A stretch of 64,000 bases of DNA from an uncultured Candidatus Poseidoniales archaeon (GCA_905181785.1 CAJIZC010000010.1:59312-123311); one strand, 5' to 3'; counted from the first letter of the stretch, positions 41,003-50,890 are shown. Notes: a model not told the origin generated them from the letters alone. Translations and numbers: made by a program.

Positions 41003-41010
41003 GTTAAGAA
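41003..41010 (+). promoter_or_regulatory. Probable TATA box of aroD
   Basis: GTTAAGAA lies about 25 bases before the aroD ATG at 41032. The spacing suggests a leaderless transcript; no Shine-Dalgarno sequence precedes the start. Confidence 0.45.
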
Positions 41011-41031
41011 GCGGGCCTAAGTCGCAAAGTT

Positions 41032-41829
41032 ATGGCTGACCCCTTGGTTTGTGTGTCCCTCGAAGGAACAACTGTGAAAGAAATGCTCGATGAAGCAGCC
41101 CGCGCAGGGATTGCCGGCGCCGATTTGATCGAAGTTCGCTTCGACCGACTTTACCTCAGTCGACCCGAACCAACCGTCACCGAAAACGACGAAGGCGAAG
41201 TCACCAAGACCATGCCACCTGCCAACGAATGGCCAGTCCGAGACTTTTCTGATATCGATGTCGGCGCCTCCATCACGGCCCTCAAAGAAGGCATCGCATT
41301 GCCTGTCATTTTTGCAGCACGCCCAGTGCGCGAGGGTGGGCACTTTTCCGGTGATGAAGACCAGCGAATCGATGTGCTTGAACAAGGCATAGCCTCTGGA
41401 GCAACATGGGTGGACCTTGAAATTTCGATTGAGGATAAAATCCGCTCAAAACTCATGAAGGCTGCAAAGAGCGGTTCATGCAAGGTCGTCGCATCCATCC
41501 ACGACACGGACAGCACCCCCAGCGCTGAAGAGATTCAAAACCTGATCAAGGAGAACGCTGAGAACGGCGACTTAGTCAAGTTCTGCGGCACGGTCAACGA
41601 CCACCAGGACGCTTTGCAGATTGTAGAAGCAACACACGCCATGAGCACTGAAAAAATTGATTTCGCTGCAATGGCCCTTGGGAATGGAGGCGATTGGGGA
41701 CGATTGCATGCACCTGTTCTCAATCAATCCATGGTGTACGCCACCATGCGCAATGAATTCCGACTTTCAGACAAAGGCCTCGTCAACGTTCGAGACCTCA
41801 AAGAAGCGTGGAACCTTTTGGAATACTGA
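41032..41829 (+). CDS. aroD: 3-dehydroquinate dehydratase, type I
   Basis: AroD removes water from 3-dehydroquinate in the shikimate pathway. The 265-aa type I enzyme has the opening ADLIEVRFD, the active-site histidine in ASIHDTD (H157), the Schiff-base lysine in LVKFCGT (K183), and the arginine loop ARPVREGG. The C-terminal ALGNGGDWGRL resembles the 'MG..G..SR' loop that binds the substrate. It stands alone here; the other shikimate gene in this window, aroA, is about 31 kb away. Confidence 0.93.
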   Translation: MADPLVCVSLEGTTVKEMLDEAARAGIAGADLIEVRFDRLYLSRPEPTVTENDEGEVTKTMPPANEWPVRDFSDIDVGASITALKEGIALPVIFAARPVREGGHFSGDEDQRIDVLEQGIASGATWVDLEISIEDKIRSKLMKAAKSGSCKVVASIHDTDSTPSAEEIQNLIKENAENGDLVKFCGTVNDHQDALQIVEATHAMSTEKIDFAAMALGNGGDWGRLHAPVLNQSMVYATMRNEFRLSDKGLVNVRDLKEAWNLLEY

Positions 41830-41834
41830 GGCAC

Positions 41835-43028
41835 TCAAACCTCAAACGGGTCATCGTAAGATTTCTCGAACTCAGCAGGTGCGGGCGGCGCCACGATCAT
41901 TGTTGAATCAACAGGCAGGGGATCTGTAGCCTCGGGCTGAGCTGGTGGTGCAGGTGCCCATGACGATGAACCATGCGCAGGCACAGGCGTAGAAGGGGGT
42001 GGAAGCGTTGCTTGGTGGTGCTGGAAGGGTGGAACATCTGCGGGGCGCTCCAAGGAAGGAACAAGCCCACTTGCCGGCATTTCTGAACCCATACCCGCTT
42101 TCATGTACCTCGCATTCAGAATAAATGGGGCAGCAAGACCGCCCAACAGCATGGCCATGAACACGAGCGCTACGGTGTAAGAGGGCAGGATCAACGAACG
42201 TGGGGTCGTCACCAGCGTCACATCGGCCGCAACGGTGACACCCGGTGCATCCGCATCCGCATCATGGACGTTGTTCCATGTGTCAACGACCAAGTAGAAA
42301 TCCTGCCAATCCGTTCCGCCCCACAAGGATGTGTAGACTTCGGGACGATCGAGGTTGAGGGCTAAATTGACCGATGTTATGCTTTCGTATTCATGCGCAT
42401 CTCGGTACGATTTCCATCCCAAAGGATTCCAACTCCGCCATTCTGGTGCAATGTTGCTGAGGGTTTCTTCCAATTCGCCATCACCATAGCAGTACCACGA
42501 GGATGTGTGTGCGCACTCGTAAGACGTAACATATGCGTCGTATTCTGTGCTGGTGAAGAGGTAAACATCACCGACAACTGGGTCGCCGTTGGTGTCTTGA
42601 AGGGTGACGCAGATTGTGGTACGGTGATTTGCTGAAAGGTTCAATCGAAGCGCTCCCACGCTGTCGTTGCCAACCAGCATGGTTGTGTAATGGCTTGTGT
42701 CCAAGGGCTCAAGCACAGGTAAATTCCATGAGTTTTGTTGGTACATCCATGGTTCCTCTGGACCTTCACCGGAATCGACCGGTTTTTCTTGCACCTCATT
42801 GTCTTCATAGTACACATCATCGTCATAATACGGGTAATAGCCCGTGGAGTAATGCGGTACTTCCGACATACGTTGCATCGTTGTGTTCCATTCAATGGCT
42901 TGAGTATCGCCTTGACATGGATCTGCAGCTTGTGCATTCAGCACAAGAGGCGTAGAAAAAGCCGCCGAAAGCAATGGGGCAAGCAGGATAAGGGTCAGCG
43001 AAAAGACACCAAACCAACGTACACCCAT
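41835..43028 (-). CDS. Secreted or membrane-anchored surface protein, proline-rich C-terminus
   Basis: No family is recognised. From the ATG at 43028 the protein starts with a signal-type helix (WFGVFSLTLILLAPLLSAA). It continues with a tyrosine- and aspartate-rich exterior part containing several cysteines (YECAHTSSWYCYGDGE) and one C-terminal membrane helix (YTVALVFMAMLLGGLAAPFI), then a proline-rich cytoplasmic tail ending in FEKSYDDPFEV. The frame continues upstream to 43286, but the signal peptide decides the start. It lies 46 bases downstream of the PKD metalloprotease gene. Confidence 0.75.
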   Translation of the reverse strand: MGVRWFGVFSLTLILLAPLLSAAFSTPLVLNAQAADPCQGDTQAIEWNTTMQRMSEVPHYSTGYYPYYDDDVYYEDNEVQEKPVDSGEGPEEPWMYQQNSWNLPVLEPLDTSHYTTMLVGNDSVGALRLNLSANHRTTICVTLQDTNGDPVVGDVYLFTSTEYDAYVTSYECAHTSSWYCYGDGELEETLSNIAPEWRSWNPLGWKSYRDAHEYESITSVNLALNLDRPEVYTSLWGGTDWQDFYLVVDTWNNVHDADADAPGVTVAADVTLVTTPRSLILPSYTVALVFMAMLLGGLAAPFILNARYMKAGMGSEMPASGLVPSLERPADVPPFQHHQATLPPPSTPVPAHGSSSWAPAPPAQPEATDPLPVDSTMIVAPPAPAEFEKSYDDPFEV

Positions 43029-43074
43029 GGTCTCACCATGTGTTGCTGAGCATGGAGGTAGAAGGTAGTAGCGG

Positions 43075-46000
43075 TCAGCCACGTCGGCGCAACGGGCGAA
43101 CATACCCACTGTCGTCGCTTCGTCGTTCATCCTTCGAAAGGATCCCCGGCGCAGGCGGTGGTGCATGGTGATCCATGCCGAGCAGGCCACCTTGGCTTTC
43201 GACCATTTCGACATCCGTGTAAGACTCCGCAGCCTGTTTGGCTTCGTCTTCAAGTTCTGATGGTTCTCGCATGACCAACCATCCAAGGATCAAAGCCACA
43301 GCAATCAACGCCACAAAGGTCGCCAGATTTGAGCCTGCCTCGCCCGCCCAACTCTTCCAATCTTCCACGCTGAAGTCTGAGAGCGAAGGGGCAGCGGTCG
43401 GCGGGGAATTGACTTCGATGTCTTGAATCATTACGGCGCAAAGGCCCAATCCGTCGCACACTTCCAATTTCAGCGTGTAGACACCGGGTTGCTCGTAAGT
43501 GGCCGAAACTCGAGTCGCTGAACCAGAGAGAGGTTCAACCCAATCGTCCGTGGGGTCGCCGTTTTCGTCTTGGTCCACCTCGACATCCAAATCCCATCGA
43601 ACAACAAGATCTGGATTCAGGGATTCATCCCGATCAGAAATTGAGCCGTCGTTGACGTTTGTGTCGCGATAAAGGGCAACCCCCAAATCCACTTCAAGGT
43701 CTGAAATATTAGCCCCAAAGGCGTTAGAATCACCTGAAAACAAATCGTCTGGAATGAACAAGTTGTGTATAATTGGAGGGTGGTCAACAATGACCGTAAA
43801 TGAGGCACGGCTTACATCACCTGTACCGAATGCGTCGCGAACAGTCAGCGAAACTGTGTACTCACCAGGCAATGTGTAAGCGTGCCACGGGGATGCTGCG
43901 TTCTCGATTGGTGTTCCGTCTCCGAAGTCCCATGAATACTGCACAAGCCCGTTCCACTCAGGGGATGCGGCTTCAAACGGAATGTACTTTCCTTCAAACA
44001 TTCTGTCACCATCTCGGGTGCCATCAGAATCAAAATAGAGCAGAATATGAGGTGCTGCATAGGTGTCTCCGTTTTCGTTGAAGGTGCGCGACCACATGTC
44101 CGGCATTGTGCCTTCTTCGAAGGTCGTAGTATCCGTTACGAGTTCGCCATCCATCCAAGCGTCGAGGATTCGCACCGAGATAATCGGCAGCGGGTTGGCC
44201 ATCTCAATGGTCATGATCCGAGGGCTGCTGGCTTCGCCTGCCTCATCGAAGACGATGAGGGTGACGCTATGGGTGCCTGGTTCGGTGAACGAGTGAGTGA
44301 CTTGCGGGCGGTCGCCAAAGGTCCCGTCCGAAAAGGACCAATTAAACGTCAAATCGGAGGAATCACCAACGGTGCCGTCTGGATCGAATGAGTCCCTTCC
44401 ATCGAAGGTGTATGGCGTGTCGACTTGGCCGTCTTCGACTCTGAAATCGATGGTCGAAGAGCCTGTGGTTGCCGTCGTGCGCACGATGAAATCACCAACT
44501 GGTAGTTGGTTGTGAACCATCACGCTCAAGGTTGTAGTCACTTCACTGCCATCGTCATCGATGACTGACAAATCAACTGACTTGAGCCCCGGTGTATCCC
44601 ATGCAGGCATTGGGTTGGCGCTGTTGGAAGAGGTTTGAGTAAAGTCGTCGTTTCGGTCGCTTAAGCCCCCGTCAAGATTGACGCCGTCTGGGAAACTCCA
44701 CGAATAGGCCACAAGCGTCCCATCGTCATCAGCAAAGACGTCTGGCATGACGAGCGCAGTGTAGGTGTATGTCGAGAGGTTGTCCGAGAAAATTTGGAAT
44801 GGTATTCGATTGTTGACGATGACGGTAATCTCCTTGATGCCGGTGTTGACGCCATCCGATACGGTCAGCGTGAGGTTGTAGCTCGCCGTAGTGCCCGAAA
44901 TATCGCCCCATTCGTGAGCGAATTCGTATTCACCAAAACCGGAGTCGAGGTTTCCATCGCCCCAATCCCATGAGAATTCCAATTGATCGGAAGGAACATT
45001 GTCAATCGTTCGAGCCGCTGAAAACAGGATGAGTTGGTTGGTCAAGATATTGATCTCGTTCTCAATCACGACGTTGTTGACTGTGATGATTGGAATCGGA
45101 GGGGAAGTGTCACTTACGTTGATTTGCATCACTGAAGTTTCCGACCATGTGTTGCCCTGATCCATCACTCGGAGCGTCACATTGTAGACTCCAGTTGACT
45201 CATAGGCCCGAAGTGGAGATTTGAGCCCGGAGGTGGAGTTGTCGCCGAAGTTCCACGCATAAGCAACTGGAGCGTCGAGGTAAGGCAGAGAGTTGTTATC
45301 GAGGGAAAGGCCCCATGCGTCGAACCCATCGCCGGTGAATTGCACGTTCTCCCATGTTTGAGATGCGTTTGGATCAAGGGTACCATTTGCTGTTGGCTTC
45401 ATGTTTGTCAGCACTTGAGGCGAAGTCGTGAGGGTGTCGACGGCTGTACCAATCATGTCCACCATGTCAAACCGGAATGTGTACTGACCGTTGAGAGGAG
45501 CCGTGAACCAAACGGATTCTTCTGTCGCAGTGCCGCCGCCAGCAGAAACTCGCTTCGTGAGTTGATCGACCGTGGTGCCTGATGCGTCCAAAACGGTCAT
45601 GGTGACGTCAAGGTCTTCGAAGAAAGCGTTTGAAAACACTTCGAAATCGACTTGAGCCGTATCAGGGGACCCATCGCCATCGCGATCGCTGAGCGTTGCG
45701 GTGTTGAGCGTGAGGCTTGCAGGCGATGTGATTCGTGCCGCTTCGATGTCAACGGTGCCTTGAGGGTAGGAAGAGCCACATGAAGTGTAGTCACAGTCTG
45801 CTACGGTGCTTGCATACCATGTGATGGCCCAAACTTCGTTGGTTAAGTTTCCAAAACCAGGGATCAGTGCAGTAGCAACGTTGTTTTGGAAATCAAGGTC
45901 GGTTACGGACCAAAGTCCGTCCGCGGTGGCTTGACTGACCACGACCCCGTCAAACTGACTCACATCAGCAGTAAGGCGCATGGTTAGCGGTGCAGGTGAG

Positions 46001-47280
46001 GCCGATCCGGGGGTGAATTTGAACGCACGAATGCCCCAGCCTTCGACGGAATGACCGGTTGAGGACCAGGGGCCGCTCCAATCACTGTTGGTGTCAGCGG
46101 GTTGAACACGACAGAAGGAACCAGCCGAACATGTAGGTGTGAGATCAAGGTTTGAGAAGCCATAGATGCCTTGGGTTGAGTCCAAGACGGCTGCGATTGA
46201 AAAATTAGCGAAGACCTCACCCATGGTCCGGCCGAGCATACCGCTTTGACCGCTCACTGGCGAGAGGGCCAAGTTTTCAACACCAAGTCCACCAGTCGCT
46301 GAATCTTGAACCAGTTGGCGCACAGCAGGGCCGCCGCCGAGGTGATCGGCGAGGTACATTGTAAACATGAAACCTGCACCGTAGTCGGCAAACCGTTGGT
46401 TCCACCATCGAACGGAGAGTTCAGAGGAAGCAGTCCATTGATTCAAGTGAGAAACGAGCGTAGAATCGGCACCAAAGCAGAGGTAGATTGCCACATCGGC
46501 GTTGCCTTCATCGACCCATAGATTTTCGTATGGATCTTGGGCATTGTGGAGTAAATGTTCCATTTCGTGCGCAAGAATGGATTTGCCCCAAGAGAGGGTC
46601 ACGTCAGCGAAATCAACGTACACGGCTTCCCTTGCGTTGGCCAAGGATGGTGCGAAGTAGCCACCGATGTTGTAGGCGCCGTCAATATCGTAAATGACGA
46701 TTTGAACTTGGCAGTTGTTGTCAACATCTGGGGGCGCAAGGCCTCTCCCATCAGCGTAATCCTTGCCATAGTAGGTGGTCATGGTTGGGTAAATGGTGCT
46801 GTCCCAAGAGGACGCAAGGTTGTTGAGTGCCGTTGAGGAGAGGGTCCGTCCAGTTTGCACTAAGAAGGCAACAGTGTTGGTGGTCTTTGCCACATAAACG
46901 CCGATGGAACCACCTGATGTGGGCACTGTTAACTGATCGTTGACAACGTGAGGGTTGCACGCTCGACCAGCAGCACGGGCAGAGGTTTGGGGTTCAATCA
47001 CCATGTCTTCAACCCCGGGCCGGCCCTCATCGACCCACGCCTTCTTGAGGAAAGAAAACGCAGAAACGACTGGGATTTCTTCTTCCATCATGAGGTAGGC
47101 CCGACCTTCAGCCGGATCGAATTCGGAAAGATCTCCAATGATTATCCCTTCGGCATCATAGGGCAAAGGCTCGACGGATTCGTTGGACTCAGCGGCTGCT
47201 GGTGCCAAAACTGGGACGAAAGCAGCCATGAACAAAATGGCAACAAGGAAGAAGGCGGAGTTGGAGCGCGGTTCCGACAT
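43075..47280 (-). CDS. Giant surface metalloprotease with PKD repeats
   Basis: This 1401-aa protein has a signal peptide (SAFFLVAILFMAAFVPVLAP), a zinc site HEMEH (H238-H242) followed 15-20 residues later by WVDEGNAD, which matches the MA-clan pattern of a third ligand. PKD domains follow, recognisable from YAWNFGDNST, FSWDWGDGN, YSWSFPDG, FNWSFSDGTFGD and YSWDFGDGTP. A C-terminal membrane helix (LATFVALIAVALILGWLV) and an acidic tail end the protein. It probably stays on the cell surface and digests exterior proteins, with PKD repeats for reach or binding. The start at 47280 fits the signal peptide; the frame opens at 47304. Confidence 0.88.
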   Translation of the reverse strand: MSEPRSNSAFFLVAILFMAAFVPVLAPAAAESNESVEPLPYDAEGIIIGDLSEFDPAEGRAYLMMEEEIPVVSAFSFLKKAWVDEGRPGVEDMVIEPQTSARAAGRACNPHVVNDQLTVPTSGGSIGVYVAKTTNTVAFLVQTGRTLSSTALNNLASSWDSTIYPTMTTYYGKDYADGRGLAPPDVDNNCQVQIVIYDIDGAYNIGGYFAPSLANAREAVYVDFADVTLSWGKSILAHEMEHLLHNAQDPYENLWVDEGNADVAIYLCFGADSTLVSHLNQWTASSELSVRWWNQRFADYGAGFMFTMYLADHLGGGPAVRQLVQDSATGGLGVENLALSPVSGQSGMLGRTMGEVFANFSIAAVLDSTQGIYGFSNLDLTPTCSAGSFCRVQPADTNSDWSGPWSSTGHSVEGWGIRAFKFTPGSASPAPLTMRLTADVSQFDGVVVSQATADGLWSVTDLDFQNNVATALIPGFGNLTNEVWAITWYASTVADCDYTSCGSSYPQGTVDIEAARITSPASLTLNTATLSDRDGDGSPDTAQVDFEVFSNAFFEDLDVTMTVLDASGTTVDQLTKRVSAGGGTATEESVWFTAPLNGQYTFRFDMVDMIGTAVDTLTTSPQVLTNMKPTANGTLDPNASQTWENVQFTGDGFDAWGLSLDNNSLPYLDAPVAYAWNFGDNSTSGLKSPLRAYESTGVYNVTLRVMDQGNTWSETSVMQINVSDTSPPIPIITVNNVVIENEINILTNQLILFSAARTIDNVPSDQLEFSWDWGDGNLDSGFGEYEFAHEWGDISGTTASYNLTLTVSDGVNTGIKEITVIVNNRIPFQIFSDNLSTYTYTALVMPDVFADDDGTLVAYSWSFPDGVNLDGGLSDRNDDFTQTSSNSANPMPAWDTPGLKSVDLSVIDDDGSEVTTTLSVMVHNQLPVGDFIVRTTATTGSSTIDFRVEDGQVDTPYTFDGRDSFDPDGTVGDSSDLTFNWSFSDGTFGDRPQVTHSFTEPGTHSVTLIVFDEAGEASSPRIMTIEMANPLPIISVRILDAWMDGELVTDTTTFEEGTMPDMWSRTFNENGDTYAAPHILLYFDSDGTRDGDRMFEGKYIPFEAASPEWNGLVQYSWDFGDGTPIENAASPWHAYTLPGEYTVSLTVRDAFGTGDVSRASFTVIVDHPPIIHNLFIPDDLFSGDSNAFGANISDLEVDLGVALYRDTNVNDGSISDRDESLNPDLVVRWDLDVEVDQDENGDPTDDWVEPLSGSATRVSATYEQPGVYTLKLEVCDGLGLCAVMIQDIEVNSPPTAAPSLSDFSVEDWKSWAGEAGSNLATFVALIAVALILGWLVMREPSELEDEAKQAAESYTDVEMVESQGGLLGMDHHAPPPAPGILSKDERRSDDSGYVRPLRRRG

Positions 47281-47336
47281 TGATGACACCTCAGGTATTC
47301 GCATTACTGCTTAACAACTACACGACTTGAAATGAG

Positions 47337-47346
47337 GTATTTAAGA
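47337..47346 (+). promoter_or_regulatory. Probable TATA box of the M28 peptidase gene
   Basis: GTATTTAAGA ends about 23 bases before the ATG at 47369. The centre is near -28, so the transcript should start at or very near the start codon. Confidence 0.5.
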
Positions 47347-47368
47347 CTGGGTCTATGAGGCTTCACAT

Positions 47369-48580
47369 ATGCTCACGCAGGCCAAGGCGGTACATCCTTC
47401 GAAAAAACAGGCTTCAATGGCCTTTTTATGCATGATTTTACTTTTGATTTCTGTGCCAAACAGTGCCCAGGGTCAATCCGTGAGCGAACCTTACCAGTCG
47501 GTCGAGCCGTGCGGGTTTGTAGAAGAGCTCGAATTCAACGGAACGCTCGCTAATGCCTCAATCACCGAACAGGTGAACCTCGGGCCGAGAACCACCGGCT
47601 CCAACGCTTCGGCAGACTTGCGAAGCATGATCCACGAGCAACTCACTGAATGGCAAGTTTCCAATCACACCTACACCGAGGACAACCTCACGTTCACCAA
47701 CGTGGTGGCGAAGTATTCTGCCGTCGAGCAGACACTGACGACGCCTCGTGTTGTTCTGGTGGCTCACTACGACACCAGGGATGTTGCGGAACGCGATCCT
47801 GATGTGAATCGAACCGGTGAGCCAATACCCGGCGCTAACGATGGAGCAAGCGGCGTGGCCGTGCTTCTCGAACTTGGTCGGCTGATTCCTTCAATGGGCC
47901 TCTCGTATGAGGTTGAACTGCTCTTTACTGATGCTGAAGATCAAAACCATTCCTCAAAACTCTATGGTGCAGAAGCGTGGGTTGAGCGGCAAACGGCCGA
48001 CGATAAGAACCGAACTTCTGCTTACATTGTGGTGGACATGGTTGGTGATGCCTTCTTGCAACTGACCCACGTCTACCCCGGGGATGCGAAACTCTGGTCG
48101 ACCATCTCACCGCTTGCTTCTGCGATTGGTCTCGTTGAGACAAAAGCTGATTGCAACGGCATGTTTGGTCGTGATGTGGTCAACTTGAGCATCAGCACCG
48201 GCGTCATCGACGACCATGTACCTGCCCTCAACAATGGCATTCGCGCCATTGACTTGATCGATATTCGCTTTGGACCTGATGCTGAACCATTTGGAGGCTA
48301 TTGGCACACACACGAAGATACACCCGACAAAGTAAGCGCTCAATCCTTGGAGGATGTTGGGCGTTTGGTTGAGCTCGGACTTCGCAGTGATGCATGGTCA
48401 ACCACAATCACCCTAGCCAACACCACAACAGTTGAAGAAGAGCCAGTTCTTCCGGCCACTGACGTGGAATCAGAAACGCTCGAAACGTATGTATGGATGG
48501 GGGCTGCTGCCCTGTTGAGTTTACTCGCAGCCTTGGTTTTCGTTTTAATTCTAAGCAGAGCGGTCGACCTCAAGCCGTAA
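47369..48580 (+). CDS. M28 family metallopeptidase, membrane-anchored (glutaminyl-cyclase-like)
   Basis: The 403-aa protein has a signal-type helix (AFLCMILLLISVPNSAQG), a bimetal catalytic domain and a C-terminal membrane helix (MGAAALLSLLAALVFVLIL). Metal ligands are visible: VAHYDTRD (H133, D135), PGANDGASG (D158), FTDAEDQ (E190, D191) and YWHTHEDTPDKV. The GANDGASGVAVLLELGR form and the DDHVPALNNGIRAIDLIDI pattern resemble the glutaminyl cyclase branch of M28. It could be an aminopeptidase or a cyclase. It is divergent from the PKD metalloprotease, with a shared 88-base promoter region. Confidence 0.85.
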   Translation: MLTQAKAVHPSKKQASMAFLCMILLLISVPNSAQGQSVSEPYQSVEPCGFVEELEFNGTLANASITEQVNLGPRTTGSNASADLRSMIHEQLTEWQVSNHTYTEDNLTFTNVVAKYSAVEQTLTTPRVVLVAHYDTRDVAERDPDVNRTGEPIPGANDGASGVAVLLELGRLIPSMGLSYEVELLFTDAEDQNHSSKLYGAEAWVERQTADDKNRTSAYIVVDMVGDAFLQLTHVYPGDAKLWSTISPLASAIGLVETKADCNGMFGRDVVNLSISTGVIDDHVPALNNGIRAIDLIDIRFGPDAEPFGGYWHTHEDTPDKVSAQSLEDVGRLVELGLRSDAWSTTITLANTTTVEEEPVLPATDVESETLETYVWMGAAALLSLLAALVFVLILSRAVDLKP

Positions 48581-48649
48581 GATGAGGGCGCGGACAAGAA
48601 GGGAAAGGCGTATTATCCGCGCACACACCCGTTTCAAACAAGCGGGGTG

Positions 48650-49537
48650 ATGATGGTGACAAATGATGCCGATATCGATTCCCGCCGGAAAGCCCTCAAA
48701 GCCCGCGTTCAGGCTCAAATTGAGGCCTCAAGAGAAGCCAAAATCGAACGGCAAGCCGTGGCGGCAGAGGAACTCGTTGTCGATGAGTCTGACCTTAACG
48801 CTGCGATTCAAGAAGCAAACGATGACTTCAACGAACACATGGCTTCCATGGAGCGGTCCAATGCCTCTCAACTGCGAACCCTTGCCGCTTCGCTCATCCT
48901 TGTCGGCAGCATCCTCGGGATGGCATCGGGTGGCCTTATCCTTCAGGGCAATCCTGACGACTTAATCACCAGCTTCAGCGTCATTGGAAACGATGAAAAC
49001 GTCGATGTGTCAGGTGTGGCTTTGGAACCTGAAGGCACCGCTGTACAGAACATCGAAGTTGAATTGATCAGCAGAGATACGCAGGAAGTTATTGGCATAA
49101 CAACAACCGACGAGAATGGATATTTTTGGTTCAAATCAATCGACATCACCGAACTTCAGCTGACCTTTACGCTCGAAGGCTACACCACTGTCGAGCGAAT
49201 CTTCATTCCAGATGGGGCGCAGATTCGAACCGTGACCATGCAACCAGGAAACGGCACCGTCGTAGAAAACGAAATCGTCCTCAAGGATGGATGGAATGCG
49301 GAAGATGCCGTGGCGTTGTCCACAGCTGTCGGTGTTTTGACGGTACTCACAGGCCTGATTGGTGTGCAAGCCGCTGTTGAAGCGCGTAGGGCCAAGCACT
49401 ACAGGCGCGCCCAATACCTTGCTGGATTTGCCTTATTCAGCCGCGGCCTCATCATTTTTGGGCCCGCTTTAATCCTCTCTGGAATGGTAATGTTGATGAT
49501 TTCAAGAGAACAATTTGCCGACGTGGGCGGTGAGTGA
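48650..49537 (+). CDS. Membrane protein with carboxypeptidase-regulatory-like domain
   Basis: The ~295-aa product has a charged coiled N-terminus (SRRKALKARVQAQIEASREAK), a membrane helix (TLAASLILVGSILGMASGGL), and an exterior beta-sandwich (VSGVALEPEGTAVQNIEVEL, then TTDENGYFWFKSID) of the CarboxypepD_reg type. Two C-terminal membrane helices follow (ALSTAVGVLTVLTGLIGV and LIIFGPALILSGMVMLMI). The start lies in a GTG-ATG-ATG run after GGGG; the exact codon is unclear. The stop codon is followed immediately by the thymidylate-kinase-like gene. Confidence 0.75.
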   Translation: MMVTNDADIDSRRKALKARVQAQIEASREAKIERQAVAAEELVVDESDLNAAIQEANDDFNEHMASMERSNASQLRTLAASLILVGSILGMASGGLILQGNPDDLITSFSVIGNDENVDVSGVALEPEGTAVQNIEVELISRDTQEVIGITTTDENGYFWFKSIDITELQLTFTLEGYTTVERIFIPDGAQIRTVTMQPGNGTVVENEIVLKDGWNAEDAVALSTAVGVLTVLTGLIGVQAAVEARRAKHYRRAQYLAGFALFSRGLIIFGPALILSGMVMLMISREQFADVGGE

Positions 49538-50890
49538 ATGTACCTCATCAGCGTCGAGGGTGGCGATGGTTCCGGAAAGGGTGAAGCAGCCAGGATTCTG
49601 CTGGAATTAGCTGCTGAATTCCCATTTCCTCAAGTCCATGCCACACACGAACCAAGACGACACAGTGAACTTGGCAAGTTAGCACTTACTTCGGTAAAAC
49701 TCGGTGATAAAACCCCTTTGGAGGAAGCCGGTCTTTTTGCCGCAGATCGTCTTGATCACTCCCACACTTGGATTCGACCGTTGCTGGCAAAGGGCCACAT
49801 CGTCATATCAGATCGAAACATTCACTCATCGTTGATCTACCAAGGCGTCGTTGGGAATTTGGGTGTTGGTCAGGTGACAAAAATGAACGCTGCAGCAATG
49901 ATTCCAGACTTGGTGCTGTGGATTGACTGTGACCCTGACAAAGCCATCAAGCGAATACGAACGGGGACGTTAAGAATGACCAGCGAGAAGCAAGAATACT
50001 TCGAAACGCCAGAAATTCAACGGACAATCCGTCAAGGGTTTAACGACCTTCTTTCTGGGAAAATCCATGTTCCCGCTCCATTCGACCGCTGCTGCGTGGT
50101 GGGTCCAATCCTCAATGAGGGCGGCCTTGATGATTTGAAGAATAAATTGAGAGGCGTGTTGCGTGCTTTCTTCAATCGAAAACCTGCGCCACTTAACGTT
50201 GACCCTGATGAGGTTGATCGCTACCTCCTGAGCACGCTGGTCAAGGACGTACAGAAGCAGACGCGACTGCCTGGTGCCCCGCAAGAGCGAACGGCCATTC
50301 ACATCGGATGGCTCTCGGGGCGCTCGCCAGCTCAATGGATGCAGGAGGCTGAAGACAAATGGCCTCTTGAAAGCGCACGATCCTACGATGTTCCCGCGAC
50401 CCCCCATGCCCAATCATGCTGGTCAGTGCTCGGCACGCTGTCGCTGATTGTCGGTTCAAGTGAGGTCCCAAGGCTCCATCGTGCGTTTGGCCCACATAGA
50501 ATGGTGACGCAACGCCACACTCAACGGCTGGTCAAATGGCTTGAAGAAGAACGTTGGATTCACAAGCAGCAATCGCATGTTCCTTTCGCTGAAGCACAGG
50601 TGTTCAAACTTCGAGACGAGCGCTTGGGCTATGGTCGTCTAGCGCTTGCAATGTGGCCGCTTCGGCCTCAGTTAGCGTCATGGCGTAGAGCAAATCCTAG
50701 CGAGGACTGGAGCGAGGCCCTACCCGCAATTGCCTTGCCAGCCGAAGGAAAGGCCCCGCCACCTGCCGTTCGAAAAGGGCTCGAAGACATCATCAAGCGC
50801 CTCGAAATGCTCAGCAGTGGCCATGAAAACTGCCCTGTACCAACATCTGTGGAAGAATTGCTTGCATGGTGGCAAGTGCCGCCTCCATGA
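49538..50890 (+). CDS. Thymidylate kinase-like P-loop protein fused to an unknown C-terminal domain
   Basis: The first ~215 residues match thymidylate kinase: ISVEGGDGSGKGEAARIL (P-loop), HEPRRHSELGK, FAADRLDHSHTWIRPLL, VISDRNIHSSLIYQG (the DR signature), and LVLWIDCDPDKAIKRIRTG. The P-loop is unusual: the normal GK[TS] is GKG, so the residue that usually coordinates magnesium is glycine. The rest (~235 residues) is unrecognised, mostly helical, with a winged-helix-like stretch (RLVKWLEEERWIHKQQS). The gene starts directly at the stop of the previous gene. It may still be a dTMP kinase, or a nucleotide-binding sensor derived from one. Confidence 0.72.
   Translation: MYLISVEGGDGSGKGEAARILLELAAEFPFPQVHATHEPRRHSELGKLALTSVKLGDKTPLEEAGLFAADRLDHSHTWIRPLLAKGHIVISDRNIHSSLIYQGVVGNLGVGQVTKMNAAAMIPDLVLWIDCDPDKAIKRIRTGTLRMTSEKQEYFETPEIQRTIRQGFNDLLSGKIHVPAPFDRCCVVGPILNEGGLDDLKNKLRGVLRAFFNRKPAPLNVDPDEVDRYLLSTLVKDVQKQTRLPGAPQERTAIHIGWLSGRSPAQWMQEAEDKWPLESARSYDVPATPHAQSCWSVLGTLSLIVGSSEVPRLHRAFGPHRMVTQRHTQRLVKWLEEERWIHKQQSHVPFAEAQVFKLRDERLGYGRLALAMWPLRPQLASWRRANPSEDWSEALPAIALPAEGKAPPPAVRKGLEDIIKRLEMLSSGHENCPVPTSVEELLAWWQVPPP

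Noticed and set aside
43029..43286. Upstream extension of the surface protein at 41835-43028
   Set aside because: It overlaps the coding region of the metalloprotease tail, and the signal peptide starts at 43028.
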